64,000 nt of DNA from a bacterium (GCA_017626055.1 JAGAJM010000006.1:310001-374000), one strand, 5' to 3'; positions 34,062 through 42,646 are shown, counted from the stretch's first letter. Numbers and translations are program-made. The notes: generated by a model not told the origin, from the sequence alone.

Positions 34062-36077
34062 TTATTCATTACATCCGAATGCGATAGTAACGTGTTCCCT
34101 AGGATTAACTGCGGATATTTTATATCCACGAGGATCAACAAGGTAAGCAAATTCATCACCAGTTGTTTGGAATAAGCCCATAGCACCAGATAGAGCCGTT
34201 CTAGTTACATCAATTGGAGCTTTAACTGTTTCGAAGATACCATCGCCTAAGTTTCTAGCAGCCGCACCGAATTGACCTTGGAAAACGTGTCCTAACATGT
34301 AACCTGCATCATTAGATACGTTTTCTACGGCGTTACCAAGGTTAGTAACAATACCACCTGCAGTTCTGCCTACTACCCCGACTAATGAACCTGCCCAAGT
34401 GAATGGCATTTCAACAAGTCTTGCTACTGGGTTTACGTTTTTAGATTTGTTTACTTGTGCTTGTAAGATTTGTTTTGGTAATTTTGTTTTACAATCACCA
34501 TTCTTGATTTCTGTAAATGCTAATTTTAACGCACCTTTGTCGCAGCCTGATGGTCTGATAACTTCAACAACTTGACCTGTTACAGTTGAACCACAAGGAT
34601 ATGTTCTGCCGTTAATTGTAATGTCTTCAAGGGTGTTTGCTCTGAAGTATTGACCAACGTGAGAAGATTTAGCTGTCAATTGGTCTATCATTGATAATTT
34701 CAATGTAGGGATTTTTACGATTTCTTCTTGTTCAATCAACGCATTTTTCTCGATAGGACAGGCTGGACAAATATTGTGTGCTGTTCTTGGATTAGTGTCG
34801 TAACCTAGTGCGACACGTACTGTTTGCATCATAGATGCTACATCTGCACGTGATGCATCTCTATGTGGTAAAATCATATTTGGTGTTGGAGAATCTTTTA
34901 ATGCTCCATTTTGAAGAGATTTTGCAACTGGAACTTTTGCCCAATCAGGAACTTTGTTTCCGTCGGCGTATTGGCTTAAAATTTCATCAGCTTTGCAGCT
35001 ATCCATATCACAAGTCATACCTTTTGCAATTGAAGTTAATGCTTCAACACGAGTTACATTTGCATTTGGTTTGAATGTTCTATTTGGATAACCTGCAAGT
35101 AAGTCTTCATCTACTGCTTTTGCAATGGCTGCATTTGCCCAGTTATCTCTTGGGACATCTTTAAACATTGCTTGTCTATTTAAGTCACAGTTTAGATTAA
35201 AACCTTTAACTAACATTGTTGCAAATTCTGCACGTGAAATCTTTTGGTTAGGTTTGAAATAACCATCTGGATAACCTACAACAACATCGTTTATGGCTAA
35301 TTTATCAATATCACAAGCTGCCCAGTGGCTATTTGGTACGTCTGGGAATTGACAAGCTCCGTTATATGGCGCTGCTGCCCCTGTAATATTGTTTTGAATT
35401 TGTTGTGGAATTTCGTATGGAATTAATGTTTTCTTAACTGCATTAATTGAGTTTGCTGATTGGATATCTATGGGGCAATTATTCCCATTCATTCTGCAGT
35501 CATCTCTGTTTACAGGAATTCCATTGTACATATTTGGACATTCGTTTAGGCAAGGCATTTGTGTTGCCGCACCTGTGATTTGTCCATCAGTGGCAACTGT
35601 TGCTCCTGAAATTCCTCGAGTTAATCTATCTGCAGGACAACCTTTTAGAGCTGTTTCTGTTGAGAAAATTGAGTTTGCAGGTTCGCCTACATAATTGTTT
35701 GTTCCATATACAGCTTGTGGGTAACCATAAACTTGTTTCATTTCTGAACGATTAGGTTTGCCAGTTTGTGGGCATAGTGCAGTTGATGGAACCGCTGGTT
35801 GGTCACAACTAATTTCATCTGGGCAACCACAATCTGTTTTTTGTACTGGACATGGGTCTGGTTTTCTGCAATCACAGTCTGGTAAAGCCTTTTTACATTT
35901 GTTGCATGTTGGGTTTGGCATTACATTTTCAATTGGACATGCTGGACCAGTTACTACTGGTAAGGCTTCTGCTGGAGCTGGAGTATTGCACGGACAAGCT
36001 GCCATTACTGGAGTCAAGGAACACGTTGCTATTCCAACGGCAATCGCAGCTGCCACAGTAAGTTTTTTAATTGACAT
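34062..36077 (-). CDS. SLH-domain outer-envelope protein with cysteine-rich N-terminus and C-terminal beta-domain
   Basis: A 671-residue secreted protein. Signal peptide about 1-26. Residues 27-110 hold some 17 cysteines (NKCKKALPDCDCRK, DCGCPDEISC). Three SLH domains follow (243-291, 304-352, 368-424), each with a FxDVPxxxW and YPDGxFKPNxxxxRAE pattern, the third more degenerate. A C-terminal beta-domain (about 458-540, GRTYPCGSTVTGQVV) and a closing strand VTIAFGC complete it. The first two SLH domains carry extra cysteines. The SLH domains likely bind a peptidoglycan-linked polymer. The start at 36077 has AAGGAGG five bases before it. Confidence 0.9.
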   Translation of the reverse strand: MSIKKLTVAAAIAVGIATCSLTPVMAACPCNTPAPAEALPVVTGPACPIENVMPNPTCNKCKKALPDCDCRKPDPCPVQKTDCGCPDEISCDQPAVPSTALCPQTGKPNRSEMKQVYGYPQAVYGTNNYVGEPANSIFSTETALKGCPADRLTRGISGATVATDGQITGAATQMPCLNECPNMYNGIPVNRDDCRMNGNNCPIDIQSANSINAVKKTLIPYEIPQQIQNNITGAAAPYNGACQFPDVPNSHWAACDIDKLAINDVVVGYPDGYFKPNQKISRAEFATMLVKGFNLNCDLNRQAMFKDVPRDNWANAAIAKAVDEDLLAGYPNRTFKPNANVTRVEALTSIAKGMTCDMDSCKADEILSQYADGNKVPDWAKVPVAKSLQNGALKDSPTPNMILPHRDASRADVASMMQTVRVALGYDTNPRTAHNICPACPIEKNALIEQEEIVKIPTLKLSMIDQLTAKSSHVGQYFRANTLEDITINGRTYPCGSTVTGQVVEVIRPSGCDKGALKLAFTEIKNGDCKTKLPKQILQAQVNKSKNVNPVARLVEMPFTWAGSLVGVVGRTAGGIVTNLGNAVENVSNDAGYMLGHVFQGQFGAAARNLGDGIFETVKAPIDVTRTALSGAMGLFQTTGDEFAYLVDPRGYKISAVNPREHVTIAFGCNE

Positions 36078-36315
36078 TTTTACCTCCTTGTTTGTATGAG
36101 TTTTGTTTAAATAAATGCAAGTTTTATTTATCACCAAACTTATACAGTGATTATGTACTTTTTAGGAGGTTTTAAACATTAGTAAAACTTCTTATTCGGG
36201 TGGGTAATATTTGAATTACTAAGTTTGTAACAATTTTTGTAAAGTTCGCAAAATTTCTAAAAAATATGTTTTTATATATATGTGAAGGTTAATTATTGTG
36301 TGGAAAAGGTGTTGT

Positions 36316-36465
36316 ATGTTTAGCAAAGAGTTTATGAAATTTTTGTATAGTTATCAAAAAGATGACTTTAAACCAAAAGAACCTTTAAAACGTGAGATTA
36401 GGTTCAAAAGTAATGGCGGCGGAAAAGTTGCCGAAGTTTTAGTTCCAGAAACTAACAAAGGTTAA
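36316..36465 (+). CDS. Small ORF (49 codons), hypothetical
   Basis: A 49-residue ORF beginning MFSKEFMKFLYSYQKDDF and ending VPETNKG; it is basic with an aromatic start. An AAAGG lies eight bases before the ATG, and an AT-rich -10-like element is upstream. It is too short for most ORF calling. The stop (36463-36465) falls inside the outer stem of the large palindrome, so the true reading frame may have been truncated by it. Real expression is unproven. Confidence 0.45.
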   Translation: MFSKEFMKFLYSYQKDDFKPKEPLKREIRFKSNGGGKVAEVLVPETNKG

Positions 36466-36562
36466 CAACCCTTACCAATAACTACCTACATTTGATCTCT
36501 CACAAAACAACCATGTGTTGTTTTGTGAGGTGGACGGGAGGGTAGTTCGGTTGTTAACCTTT
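36457..36562. repeat. 106-base nested palindrome
   Basis: Three coaxial perfect helices: AAAGGTTAACAACC / GGTTGTTAACCTTT (14 bp, 36457-36470 with 36549-36562), AACTACC / GGTAGTT (7 bp, 36480-36486 with 36541-36547) and CTCACAAAACAAC / GTTGTTTTGTGAG (13 bp, 36499-36511 with 36517-36529) around the loop CATGT. Internal loops are 9/1 and 12/11 bases. In total 34 bp pair. Confidence 0.9.
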
Positions 36563-36576
36563 TCATACCAAAAAGA

Positions 36577-36602
36577 AAAAGCCTTTCGAAGGAAAGGCTT
36601 TT
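36577..36602 (-). terminator. Terminator-like hairpin after the palindrome
   Basis: AAAAGCCTTTC GAAG GAAAGGCTTTT, 11 bp with a four-base loop. The minus strand follows with TTTTTCTTTTT, the plus strand only with GG, so minus-strand termination is favoured. Confidence 0.65.
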
Positions 36603-36605
36603 GGA

Positions 36606-36700
36606 ATGTAAATTTGATTTCATTCCTCGTAATAGTGAAGTGTGAAGTGTGTGCTTAAGTCTGTTTGTGATTCCTCAATAAGCACGCCTCGTGTTTACAT
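36606..36700. repeat. Long-range inverted repeat pair
   Basis: ATGTAAA (36606-36612) with TTTACAT (36694-36700), and inside it GTGTGCTTA (36649-36657) with TAAGCACGC (36679-36687, one wobble). A tandem GTGAAGT GTGAAGT lies between. Possibly a small structured RNA; strand unknown. Confidence 0.45.
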
Positions 36701-36834
36701 ATTAATAAAGTTTTTTTAGTATATAAAATTGCTATATTTTATATCACTGTCTTAATACTTTTTAACATTTTAGAATTTTTATTTTCGTGCATTATACTAG
36801 AGTTAAGTAGGGATATGATTTTAGGGAGAAAATT

Positions 36835-37629
36835 ATGAATATTTTAATATCTAATGATGATGGAATTGCTGCAAATGGTATAAGAGCTTTAACTGAAGCA
36901 TTATCTAAGAAACATAACGTATATGTTGTTGCTCCTGATAGAGAACGAAGTGCCGCAGGTCATTCTTTGACTTTACACACTCCTTTGAGGGTTGAGGAGC
37001 TTGATGAAGAAAAACATGGGGCTCGTAAAACTTGGGTTACAACAGGGACTCCTGGTGATTGTGTAAAAATGGGTGTAAGTGCTCTTTTAGCAGAAGATGA
37101 AAAACCAGATTTTGTAATTTCAGGTATAAATCATGGTCCAAATTTGGGTGCGGATATTCTTTATTCAGGAACAGTTAGTTGTGCAATGGAAGGTGCTATG
37201 CTTGGTATTCCAAGTATTGCAGTTTCTTTAGCATCAATGAAAGCTGAGTATGAGGACTTTTTGTTTGGTGCAAATTTTGTTGTATCTTTGCTGGACAAAA
37301 TTAAAGATTTTCATTTTCCTAAGAAAAGTATTTTAAATGTTAATCTTCCCAATTTAGATCCAGAAGATATTACAGGTGTTGCAATTACTGAACTTGGTCG
37401 TAGGATGTTTACAGATGATTATGAACGTAGAGTTGACCCTAGAGGTAAGGTTTATTACTGGATGGCAGGTGAACTTATCAATGAGCCTGATGATGCAAAA
37501 ACAGATATTGCAGCTGTTAGAAATAATATGATTTCAGTTACGCCAGTAACCTATGAAATGACTCGAACTGAAACTTTAGATGATTTGAATCATATACTTT
37601 GTGAAAAAGGTTCATGTGATTGGTATTAG
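36835..37629 (+). CDS. surE: 5'/3'-nucleotidase SurE
   Basis: Survival-protein nucleotide phosphatase that dephosphorylates nucleoside monophosphates. The 264 residues show the NDDG motif at 7-10, VAPDRERSAAGHSLT, VISGINHGPNLGADILYSGTV and the C-terminal beta region. Length and motifs are normal. AGGGAG precedes the ATG. Monocistronic, with a weak hairpin downstream. Confidence 0.96.
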   Translation: MNILISNDDGIAANGIRALTEALSKKHNVYVVAPDRERSAAGHSLTLHTPLRVEELDEEKHGARKTWVTTGTPGDCVKMGVSALLAEDEKPDFVISGINHGPNLGADILYSGTVSCAMEGAMLGIPSIAVSLASMKAEYEDFLFGANFVVSLLDKIKDFHFPKKSILNVNLPNLDPEDITGVAITELGRRMFTDDYERRVDPRGKVYYWMAGELINEPDDAKTDIAAVRNNMISVTPVTYEMTRTETLDDLNHILCEKGSCDWY

Positions 37630-37636
37630 TATTAAA

Positions 37637-37665
37637 AACCCTCTAGGAAAATTATCTAGGGGGTT
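37637..37665 (+). terminator. Weak terminator after surE
   Basis: AACCCTCTAG / CTAGGGGGTT with one wobble and a nine-base loop; the following T-run is interrupted (ATATTTTA). Confidence 0.55.
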
Positions 37666-37715
37666 ATATTTTATTTGAACATACGTTATAATATTAATAG
37701 GGATATTTGGAGTTT

Positions 37716-37955
37716 ATGGTCGATTTTAACACTAGCTTGAATTTGCCTGTCAATCTTGGCTTAGATCCTAATGCAAGCCACTCATCTGGTGTTGGAAAAC
37801 TCAAGGCAATTACCCCAGAAGATTTTGGTACCCGTCATTTACCAGAGGCTTCTCACGATTTTGCAGGAGCTTTTTATGGTGATGGTCCATATAGTTTAGA
37901 GCATCCAAATAATACAACTGAACTTGTAGCTCAAAATGTTGATTACCTTGCCTAA
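37716..37955 (+). CDS. Small hypothetical protein
   Basis: A 79-residue protein, soluble, with acidic and Asn/Ser-rich segments (NTSLNLPVNLGLDPNAS) and no cysteines. An ATG at 37716 (GGAG three bases upstream) is used; a TTG at 37707 with AGGG upstream is the alternative. TATAAT at 37687-37692 could start a very short leader. No family recognised. Confidence 0.6.
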   Translation: MVDFNTSLNLPVNLGLDPNASHSSGVGKLKAITPEDFGTRHLPEASHDFAGAFYGDGPYSLEHPNNTTELVAQNVDYLA

Positions 37956-38070
37956 GACTGGTTTATTTTTTTAATATTAAGAATTATTAACATAAACTTT
38001 TCAAAAAAGGCAATTCTCGTAAAAAAAAATACTTTATATAAATGTATATAGGAAAGAGGATACTCAGGTA

Positions 38071-38274
38071 ATGAAAGAACAAGAATTAAACACATTAATG
38101 TCTGTTGTGACTGATCCAATTGAAAATGTGTATAGAATTGACTCATATCAAGATTTGGCAGAAATTCAACGTATTATTAGAATTTTTAATATTGCTGAAG
38201 AACAACACAACAAACATACTATGTTATCAATTAAAAACCTTGCAGCATTACGCTTGGTATTAAGTAACAATTAA
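38071..38274 (+). CDS. Small hypothetical helical protein
   Basis: A 67-residue, charged helical protein (MKEQELNTLMSV to NLAALRLVLSNN) with AGGT before the ATG. No membrane or signal sequence. It lies between the previous small ORF and the convergent dgkA, with a terminator between. Family unknown. Confidence 0.55.
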   Translation: MKEQELNTLMSVVTDPIENVYRIDSYQDLAEIQRIIRIFNIAEEQHNKHTMLSIKNLAALRLVLSNN

Positions 38275-38301
38275 TTCTTGATTCTGTATATAAAGTTTGA
38301 A

Positions 38302-38329
38302 AAAGCCCTTGCTAGTTAGCGAGGGCTTT
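38302..38329. terminator. Bidirectional terminator before dgkA
   Basis: AAAGCCCTTGCTA GT TAGCGAGGGCTTT, 13 bp including one wobble, between convergent genes. Confidence 0.78.
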
Positions 38330-38336
38330 ATAGTGA

Positions 38337-38717
38337 TTATTTTGAGAAAAGCGATATTATTGGTGGTGCGAAAAGTAAAACGCCTACCATAATTGCGCTT
38401 ATTGATACCACCATAACTGCACCTGCGGCGATGTCTTTTGCCATTCCAACCATCCTTGAATAGCGGTTGTGAAAAATTGCATCAAGTGAAAATTCTATTG
38501 CTGAGTTAAACATTTCAGCGGAAATTACCGCTGCAATTGTTAAAAATAATATGCAGAATTTGTTGATTGAAAAGTTTAGGCAAAATGCAGTAACAACAAC
38601 TAGCGCAGCGATAAAAAGATGAATTCTAATATTGCGTTCGCTTTTTATAGACAATCTCATACCTTTTCTGGCATTTCTGAAAGTGTTTGTAAATGAACCT
38701 TTTTTATATTTTGTCAT
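38337..38717 (-). CDS. dgkA: Diacylglycerol/undecaprenol kinase
   Basis: Integral membrane kinase that phosphorylates diacylglycerol or undecaprenol, recycling lipid carriers. The 126 residues show NARKGMRLSIKSERNIRIH, AEMFNSAIEFSLD (catalytic Glu motif) and AKDIAAGAV, with three membrane helices. Normal length for the DgkA family. It overlaps ybeY by 14 bases at its 5' end and is in the pgpH-ybeY-dgkA operon. Confidence 0.93.
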   Translation of the reverse strand: MTKYKKGSFTNTFRNARKGMRLSIKSERNIRIHLFIAALVVVTAFCLNFSINKFCILFLTIAAVISAEMFNSAIEFSLDAIFHNRYSRMVGMAKDIAAGAVMVVSISAIMVGVLLFAPPIISLFSK

Positions 38718-39222
38718 ATTTAATTCCCATACTTTCCAAGGCTAATTTTTGATGTTTAACGACAAAATTAAATTCGTCTTCGCTTTGGTGGTCAAATCCT
38801 AACAAGTGCATTATACCATGGCTTATTAAGAATACCAGTTCCATCTCTTTTGAGATTTCTTTTTTCTGAGCTTCTTCGATAATCTTGTCTAATCCTATTA
38901 TAATCTCTCCTAAATTAATTTCCATATCAAGAACAAATCTTTCATCTTTAGGTGAGTCTGCAAATACTGCAAAAGTTATAATATCCGCAGGATAATCTTT
39001 TTCTCTGTATTCTTTATTTATTTCGTGAGTTTTTTTACTGTCACAGAATAAAAAATCAAAAGAAATTGTATCAAATTCATAGGATTTCAAACAACAGTGA
39101 TTAGCAATTTCTGGAGTTTTTAAGTAGAAATTACAAATTTCTTCTGCCGTTTTTGCTATTTTTTCATTATCGATTTCCCAGTTTTGGTATTCATTTTCGG
39201 TATAAATATTGAAGTTAATCAT
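38704..39222 (-). CDS. ybeY: Endoribonuclease YbeY
   Basis: Zinc-dependent RNase for 16S rRNA 3' maturation and ribosome quality control. The 172 residues carry HGIMHLLGFDH with ligands H135, H139 and H145, the UPF0054 signature. It is five bases after pgpH and overlaps dgkA by 14 bases. The order pgpH-ybeY-dgkA is conserved in many bacteria. Confidence 0.96.
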   Translation of the reverse strand: MINFNIYTENEYQNWEIDNEKIAKTAEEICNFYLKTPEIANHCCLKSYEFDTISFDFLFCDSKKTHEINKEYREKDYPADIITFAVFADSPKDERFVLDMEINLGEIIIGLDKIIEEAQKKEISKEMELVFLISHGIMHLLGFDHQSEDEFNFVVKHQKLALESMGIKYDKI

Positions 39223-39227
39223 TGATT

Positions 39228-41438
39228 TTATTTCTCGTTATTGTCAGGGTCAAGCGATTTTGGAAGTTTTGATTCCTCTAATTCTTTGATTTTCTTTTCA
39301 AAATCTTCATCTAAGATTTTGTTTGGCATTTCGATTTTATTTTTGCCAAATTCTTCAGCAATATCTTCTTGGTATTTAATTCTATTGTGTTGCATACCTC
39401 TTAGAATTCTGCTGAAAGTTATAGAAATAATTTTCAAATCATTCAAAGTAAGAGGGCTATCTGCTAACTGACCATCGTTAAGTCTTTCAACAATAATTTT
39501 ATCGATAATATTTTCGATTTCGTCGGCAGTTGCACCTTTCATTGCTCTAACTGCAGATTCTACGGCGTCAGCAATCATTAAGATAGCTGTTTCTTTAGAG
39601 TTTGGTTTTGGTCCAGTGTATCTAAATTGTTCTTCTTTTACGTTTTCAGCGCCTTCTTCTTGAACTGCTTGGTTGTAGAAGTATTTAGCAATACCTTCGC
39701 CGTGGTGTTGTAAAATAAAATCACATATAACGCTTGGTAATCCATTTTTTCTTGCGATTTCTAAACCATCTTTAGGGTGGGCAGTGATAACCATTTTACT
39801 TAATCTTGGATTAAGTTTGTTGTGTGGGTTTTCAATACCGAAATAAGATTGGTTTTCAACGAAGAATAATGGTCTTTTTAATTTTCCGATATCGTGGTAG
39901 AAAGCACCAACTCTTGCTAGAATTGGGTTTGCGCCAACTGCTTCAGCTGCAGCTTCACATAAAGTTGAAACCATTAAGCTATGGTGATATGTGCCAGGAG
40001 CTTCCATTTGTAAACGTTTTAATAATGGTTGGTTGTGGTCACCTAGCTCTGCTAAACCATATGGAGTAATGATTTGGAAAGCGTTTTCAAGTAATGGAGA
40101 TGCTCCAAGTACAAGAATTGAGTTAAGAACACCACTTACAAAGATATAAATACAGTTTCTAACGATGAATATGTTACTCACATCGATTAAGCATTTATCT
40201 ATGAAGTACAAACTTAGCATAATTAGAACGCCAGCAAGACCAAGGTTGAAACCAACTTTAATAAGGTCGAAACGTCTTGTATAACGGATTTTTGAAATTG
40301 TAATCATTCCGATTAAAGAAAGAATTATAAAAATTATCATAAATTGAGCGTTATATTGCATGCCAACTGTTAAAATTATTAATAATAAAGTTGATAATAA
40401 GAACGCAATTCTTGGGCTTAGAAAGATTGCAGCAATCATGATTACCGCTGGAATTGGTAAGATATATGGTGATGAACCTGTTGGTAGAATAACTGCAGTC
40501 AAACAGGTTAGGGCAACAAGCATACCAGAAAGTGACATAAATCTTGGTTCAAAGTATGTTTTTTCAAAGAATTTTAAATATCCTAAGAATATGATTGTAA
40601 CTAATAAAACAAGCATATATACAGATAAAATGCCTTGCCAATTTAGTTCGTAAACGTTGAAACCAGCTGCTCTTAGTGCATCCCTTTTTAATCTAGATAC
40701 AGGTTCGCCTTCAAATAAGATTTTTTCACCTTTTTGGAAAGTTACTATATATGGCTTTACTGATTCTTGAGCTTTAATTTTAGCACTTTCTGTTGCGGCT
40801 TCATCTACAACAAGGTTTGGAACAATAACTTGTTCTAATAGTGCTGTAATTACTGAAATTTGTCTTTTTGAAACGTTAGATACTAAATTGTTCTGGATTA
40901 ACGTTTTAATCTTATTCTTTTGGTAATCATCTTCTGTAATACCTTTTCTTAAGATGTTTACTAAAGATAGAGAGGCTTTGTCAAATGCTTCTTTTAGGCT
41001 TGGTTCATCTGCGTGTAAGAAAAAGTCTATGACAAAATCTCTTTTTGTATTATCAGAAAAATCAAATAAAATATTCAATTCGGTGATTTTTTCTTGTTCT
41101 GATTTATCTTTTCTTCTTATCTGAATAATTGATTTTTGAAGTGTTTCTAGGTTAGTTTTAATAAAGTCATCTTCAGCAGGGACAAGAATTGGTTCGATTT
41201 TTTGTGTAACTTCTCGTCTGTGTTGTTCTGTACGTTTTACATCTTCAACAGTAATTGTTTTTTGTGCAACGACATCTTTTTTGCTTATTCCATTGTCAAT
41301 AATACTTTGGAAAAAGAAGTTTTGTGATGCGATGATTGCTGTGATTAAAAGTGTAAACGTTACTAAATAAAGTATTTTAACAGCTCTTGATGATGTTAAA
41401 AGTTCTCTCATCTTCTCAAAATATTCAATTTTTTTCAT
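39228..41438 (-). CDS. pgpH: 7TM-HD cyclic-di-AMP phosphodiesterase
   Basis: A 736-residue membrane protein that hydrolyses cyclic di-AMP in known relatives. Residues about 1-250 have an N-terminal membrane helix followed by an extracytoplasmic sensor domain (7TMR-HDED), then seven membrane helices (about 280-470) and a cytosolic HD domain with GTYHHSLMV, GAFYHDIGKLKRP and LQHHGEG. Length and order are typical of PgpH. AGGA precedes the ATG by about 11 bases. First gene of the ybeY-dgkA operon. Confidence 0.95.
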   Translation of the reverse strand: MKKIEYFEKMRELLTSSRAVKILYLVTFTLLITAIIASQNFFFQSIIDNGISKKDVVAQKTITVEDVKRTEQHRREVTQKIEPILVPAEDDFIKTNLETLQKSIIQIRRKDKSEQEKITELNILFDFSDNTKRDFVIDFFLHADEPSLKEAFDKASLSLVNILRKGITEDDYQKNKIKTLIQNNLVSNVSKRQISVITALLEQVIVPNLVVDEAATESAKIKAQESVKPYIVTFQKGEKILFEGEPVSRLKRDALRAAGFNVYELNWQGILSVYMLVLLVTIIFLGYLKFFEKTYFEPRFMSLSGMLVALTCLTAVILPTGSSPYILPIPAVIMIAAIFLSPRIAFLLSTLLLIILTVGMQYNAQFMIIFIILSLIGMITISKIRYTRRFDLIKVGFNLGLAGVLIMLSLYFIDKCLIDVSNIFIVRNCIYIFVSGVLNSILVLGASPLLENAFQIITPYGLAELGDHNQPLLKRLQMEAPGTYHHSLMVSTLCEAAAEAVGANPILARVGAFYHDIGKLKRPLFFVENQSYFGIENPHNKLNPRLSKMVITAHPKDGLEIARKNGLPSVICDFILQHHGEGIAKYFYNQAVQEEGAENVKEEQFRYTGPKPNSKETAILMIADAVESAVRAMKGATADEIENIIDKIIVERLNDGQLADSPLTLNDLKIISITFSRILRGMQHNRIKYQEDIAEEFGKNKIEMPNKILDEDFEKKIKELEESKLPKSLDPDNNEK

Positions 41439-41511
41439 ATTTATAAGTATCCTATTTTTACTTCAATACTATAAGCTATATTCTAGTACAAAACATATTC
41501 AGTTGCAATAC

Positions 41512-41539
41512 AAAAAAGAGGCCGCAAATGCGACCTCTC
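41512..41539 (-). terminator. Terminator after the YtxH gene
   Basis: Minus strand AGAGGTCGC ATTT GCGGCCTCT with one mismatch, then TTTTTT. Confidence 0.75.
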
Positions 41540-41562
41540 CTTAGATACATCTTTATTTGAAG

Positions 41563-41865
41563 TTATTCAGCAGATTCTTCTTTGTTTTCTTCTGTATTTT
41601 CTGCTTTACCTTCTTTTTGTTTAGCGATTAAATCTTGAAGTTTTTCTTTGATTTCATCACCTTTTTTTTGAAGGTCAGAAACTGCATCGTCTGCTTTAAC
41701 TTTGATTTGTTTAGCTGTTTCATCAGCACGTCTTGCCATATCATCAGCTGTATCTTTTAACATTTTTCTTGTTTCTTCACCTGATCTTGGAGCTAATAAA
41801 ACACCTGCAACGGCACCGATAGCACCACCAACGATGAAACCTGCTAAAAATCTTGATACTGACAT
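41563..41865 (-). CDS. YtxH-domain protein
   Basis: A 100-residue small envelope protein: a glycine-rich membrane helix at the start (GFIVGGAIGAVAGVLLAPRSGEETR, the YtxH mark) and a long charged coiled coil (45-95) ending in acidic residues. Its function in the family is unclear, with a stress-related history. AGGAG precedes the ATG. It shares an operon with a DUF948-like gene and another YtxH gene upstream. Confidence 0.88.
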   Translation of the reverse strand: MSVSRFLAGFIVGGAIGAVAGVLLAPRSGEETRKMLKDTADDMARRADETAKQIKVKADDAVSDLQKKGDEIKEKLQDLIAKQKEGKAENTEENKEESAE

Positions 41866-41936
41866 AATTTTATTCTCCTTTAAATATTCTTACATATTAT
41901 AAATCTGATTATTCTGTAAAACATTACCTAAAAGTT

Positions 41937-42302
41937 TTATTTTCTTTTTAATAATGAAAATACAGTCATAAAACCTTTGAAAAATCCACCAAGGATACTT
42001 TCAGAGAAAGCTTTAGTTTTTGTAATAGCAGATTCTAAACTGTTTTTTACACTTTCTACACCTTGGTCAGTACTTTGGATGATAGAATTGATAGAGCGCA
42101 TAGTGTCATTCAATTCTTTTAATGTTGGTTTTAGTTCAGTATTTAAAATTAGTGATGTTTCATTAACATTTTTAGAAAGAACAGATAAATCCATTAACAA
42201 TCTAACTAGGAAGTAGCCAACAACACCGATAACAATAGCTGTTACAACAACCAAAAATGTTAATCCGTTATTAAGTACGATTTGTGATAATTCAATATTC
42301 AT
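41937..42302 (-). CDS. DUF948-like membrane coiled-coil protein
   Basis: A 121-residue protein with an N-terminal membrane helix (about 13-35) and a coiled coil of about 75 residues (LSVLSKNVNETSLILNTEL onward), matching the DUF948 shape. Function unknown. It lies between two YtxH genes, 23 and 71 bases apart, in one minus-strand unit. DUF948 and YtxH genes often occur together. Confidence 0.78.
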   Translation of the reverse strand: MNIELSQIVLNNGLTFLVVVTAIVIGVVGYFLVRLLMDLSVLSKNVNETSLILNTELKPTLKELNDTMRSINSIIQSTDQGVESVKNSLESAITKTKAFSESILGGFFKGFMTVFSLLKRK

Positions 42303-42325
42303 AGTTGTATCCTTTTTTATTTAAA

Positions 42326-42646
42326 TTAATAGTCGAATTCGTTTTCGTTTCCGTTTTCAAAATCTTCTAAAGCTTTAGCTTTTTGCATTTTTTTAGATTT
42401 TGCGGAATTGTTGATTTTTCTGATTTGTCTTTCTAACTTATATTTCATAAGATCAATAGACTCTAATGCTTGGCGTTTTGCATCTTCGATTTGTGGTGCG
42501 TGTTTGTCGTAAGCATCACAGATAGCATCTTTAAGCTCTTTGCGTGATTCTTCGCCTGGTTTTGGGGCATATAATACACCTGCAACAATGCCGCCGACAA
42601 CACCTGCAATCACGCCCATAGAAAACATAAATGCTTTTTTACTCAT
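42326..42646 (-). CDS. YtxH-domain protein
   Basis: A 106-residue paralogue of the 41563 gene: MFSMGVIAGVVGGIVAGVLYAPKPGEESR at the start and a basic coiled region (DLMKYKLERQIRKINNSAKSKKMQK). It is the first gene of the YtxH-DUF948-YtxH unit. The promoter region is shared divergently with the prepilin-like gene. Unknown role. Confidence 0.88.
   Translation of the reverse strand: MSKKAFMFSMGVIAGVVGGIVAGVLYAPKPGEESRKELKDAICDAYDKHAPQIEDAKRQALESIDLMKYKLERQIRKINNSAKSKKMQKAKALEDFENGNENEFDY

Larger units (their letters stand above)
36078..36834. other. Long intergenic region between SLH gene and surE
   Basis: About 750 bases holding a 49-codon ORF, a 106-base nested palindrome, an 11-bp terminator-like hairpin and a further long-range inverted repeat. 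It is AT-rich with no other credible gene. Confidence 0.8.

Noticed and set aside
35758-36099. Plus-strand ORF opposite the SLH gene
   Set aside because: A shadow of the cysteine-rich SLH coding region, with no start context.
36457-36562. Integron attC site
   Set aside because: The RYYYAAC/GTTRRRY core sites do not match, though the palindrome form is similar.
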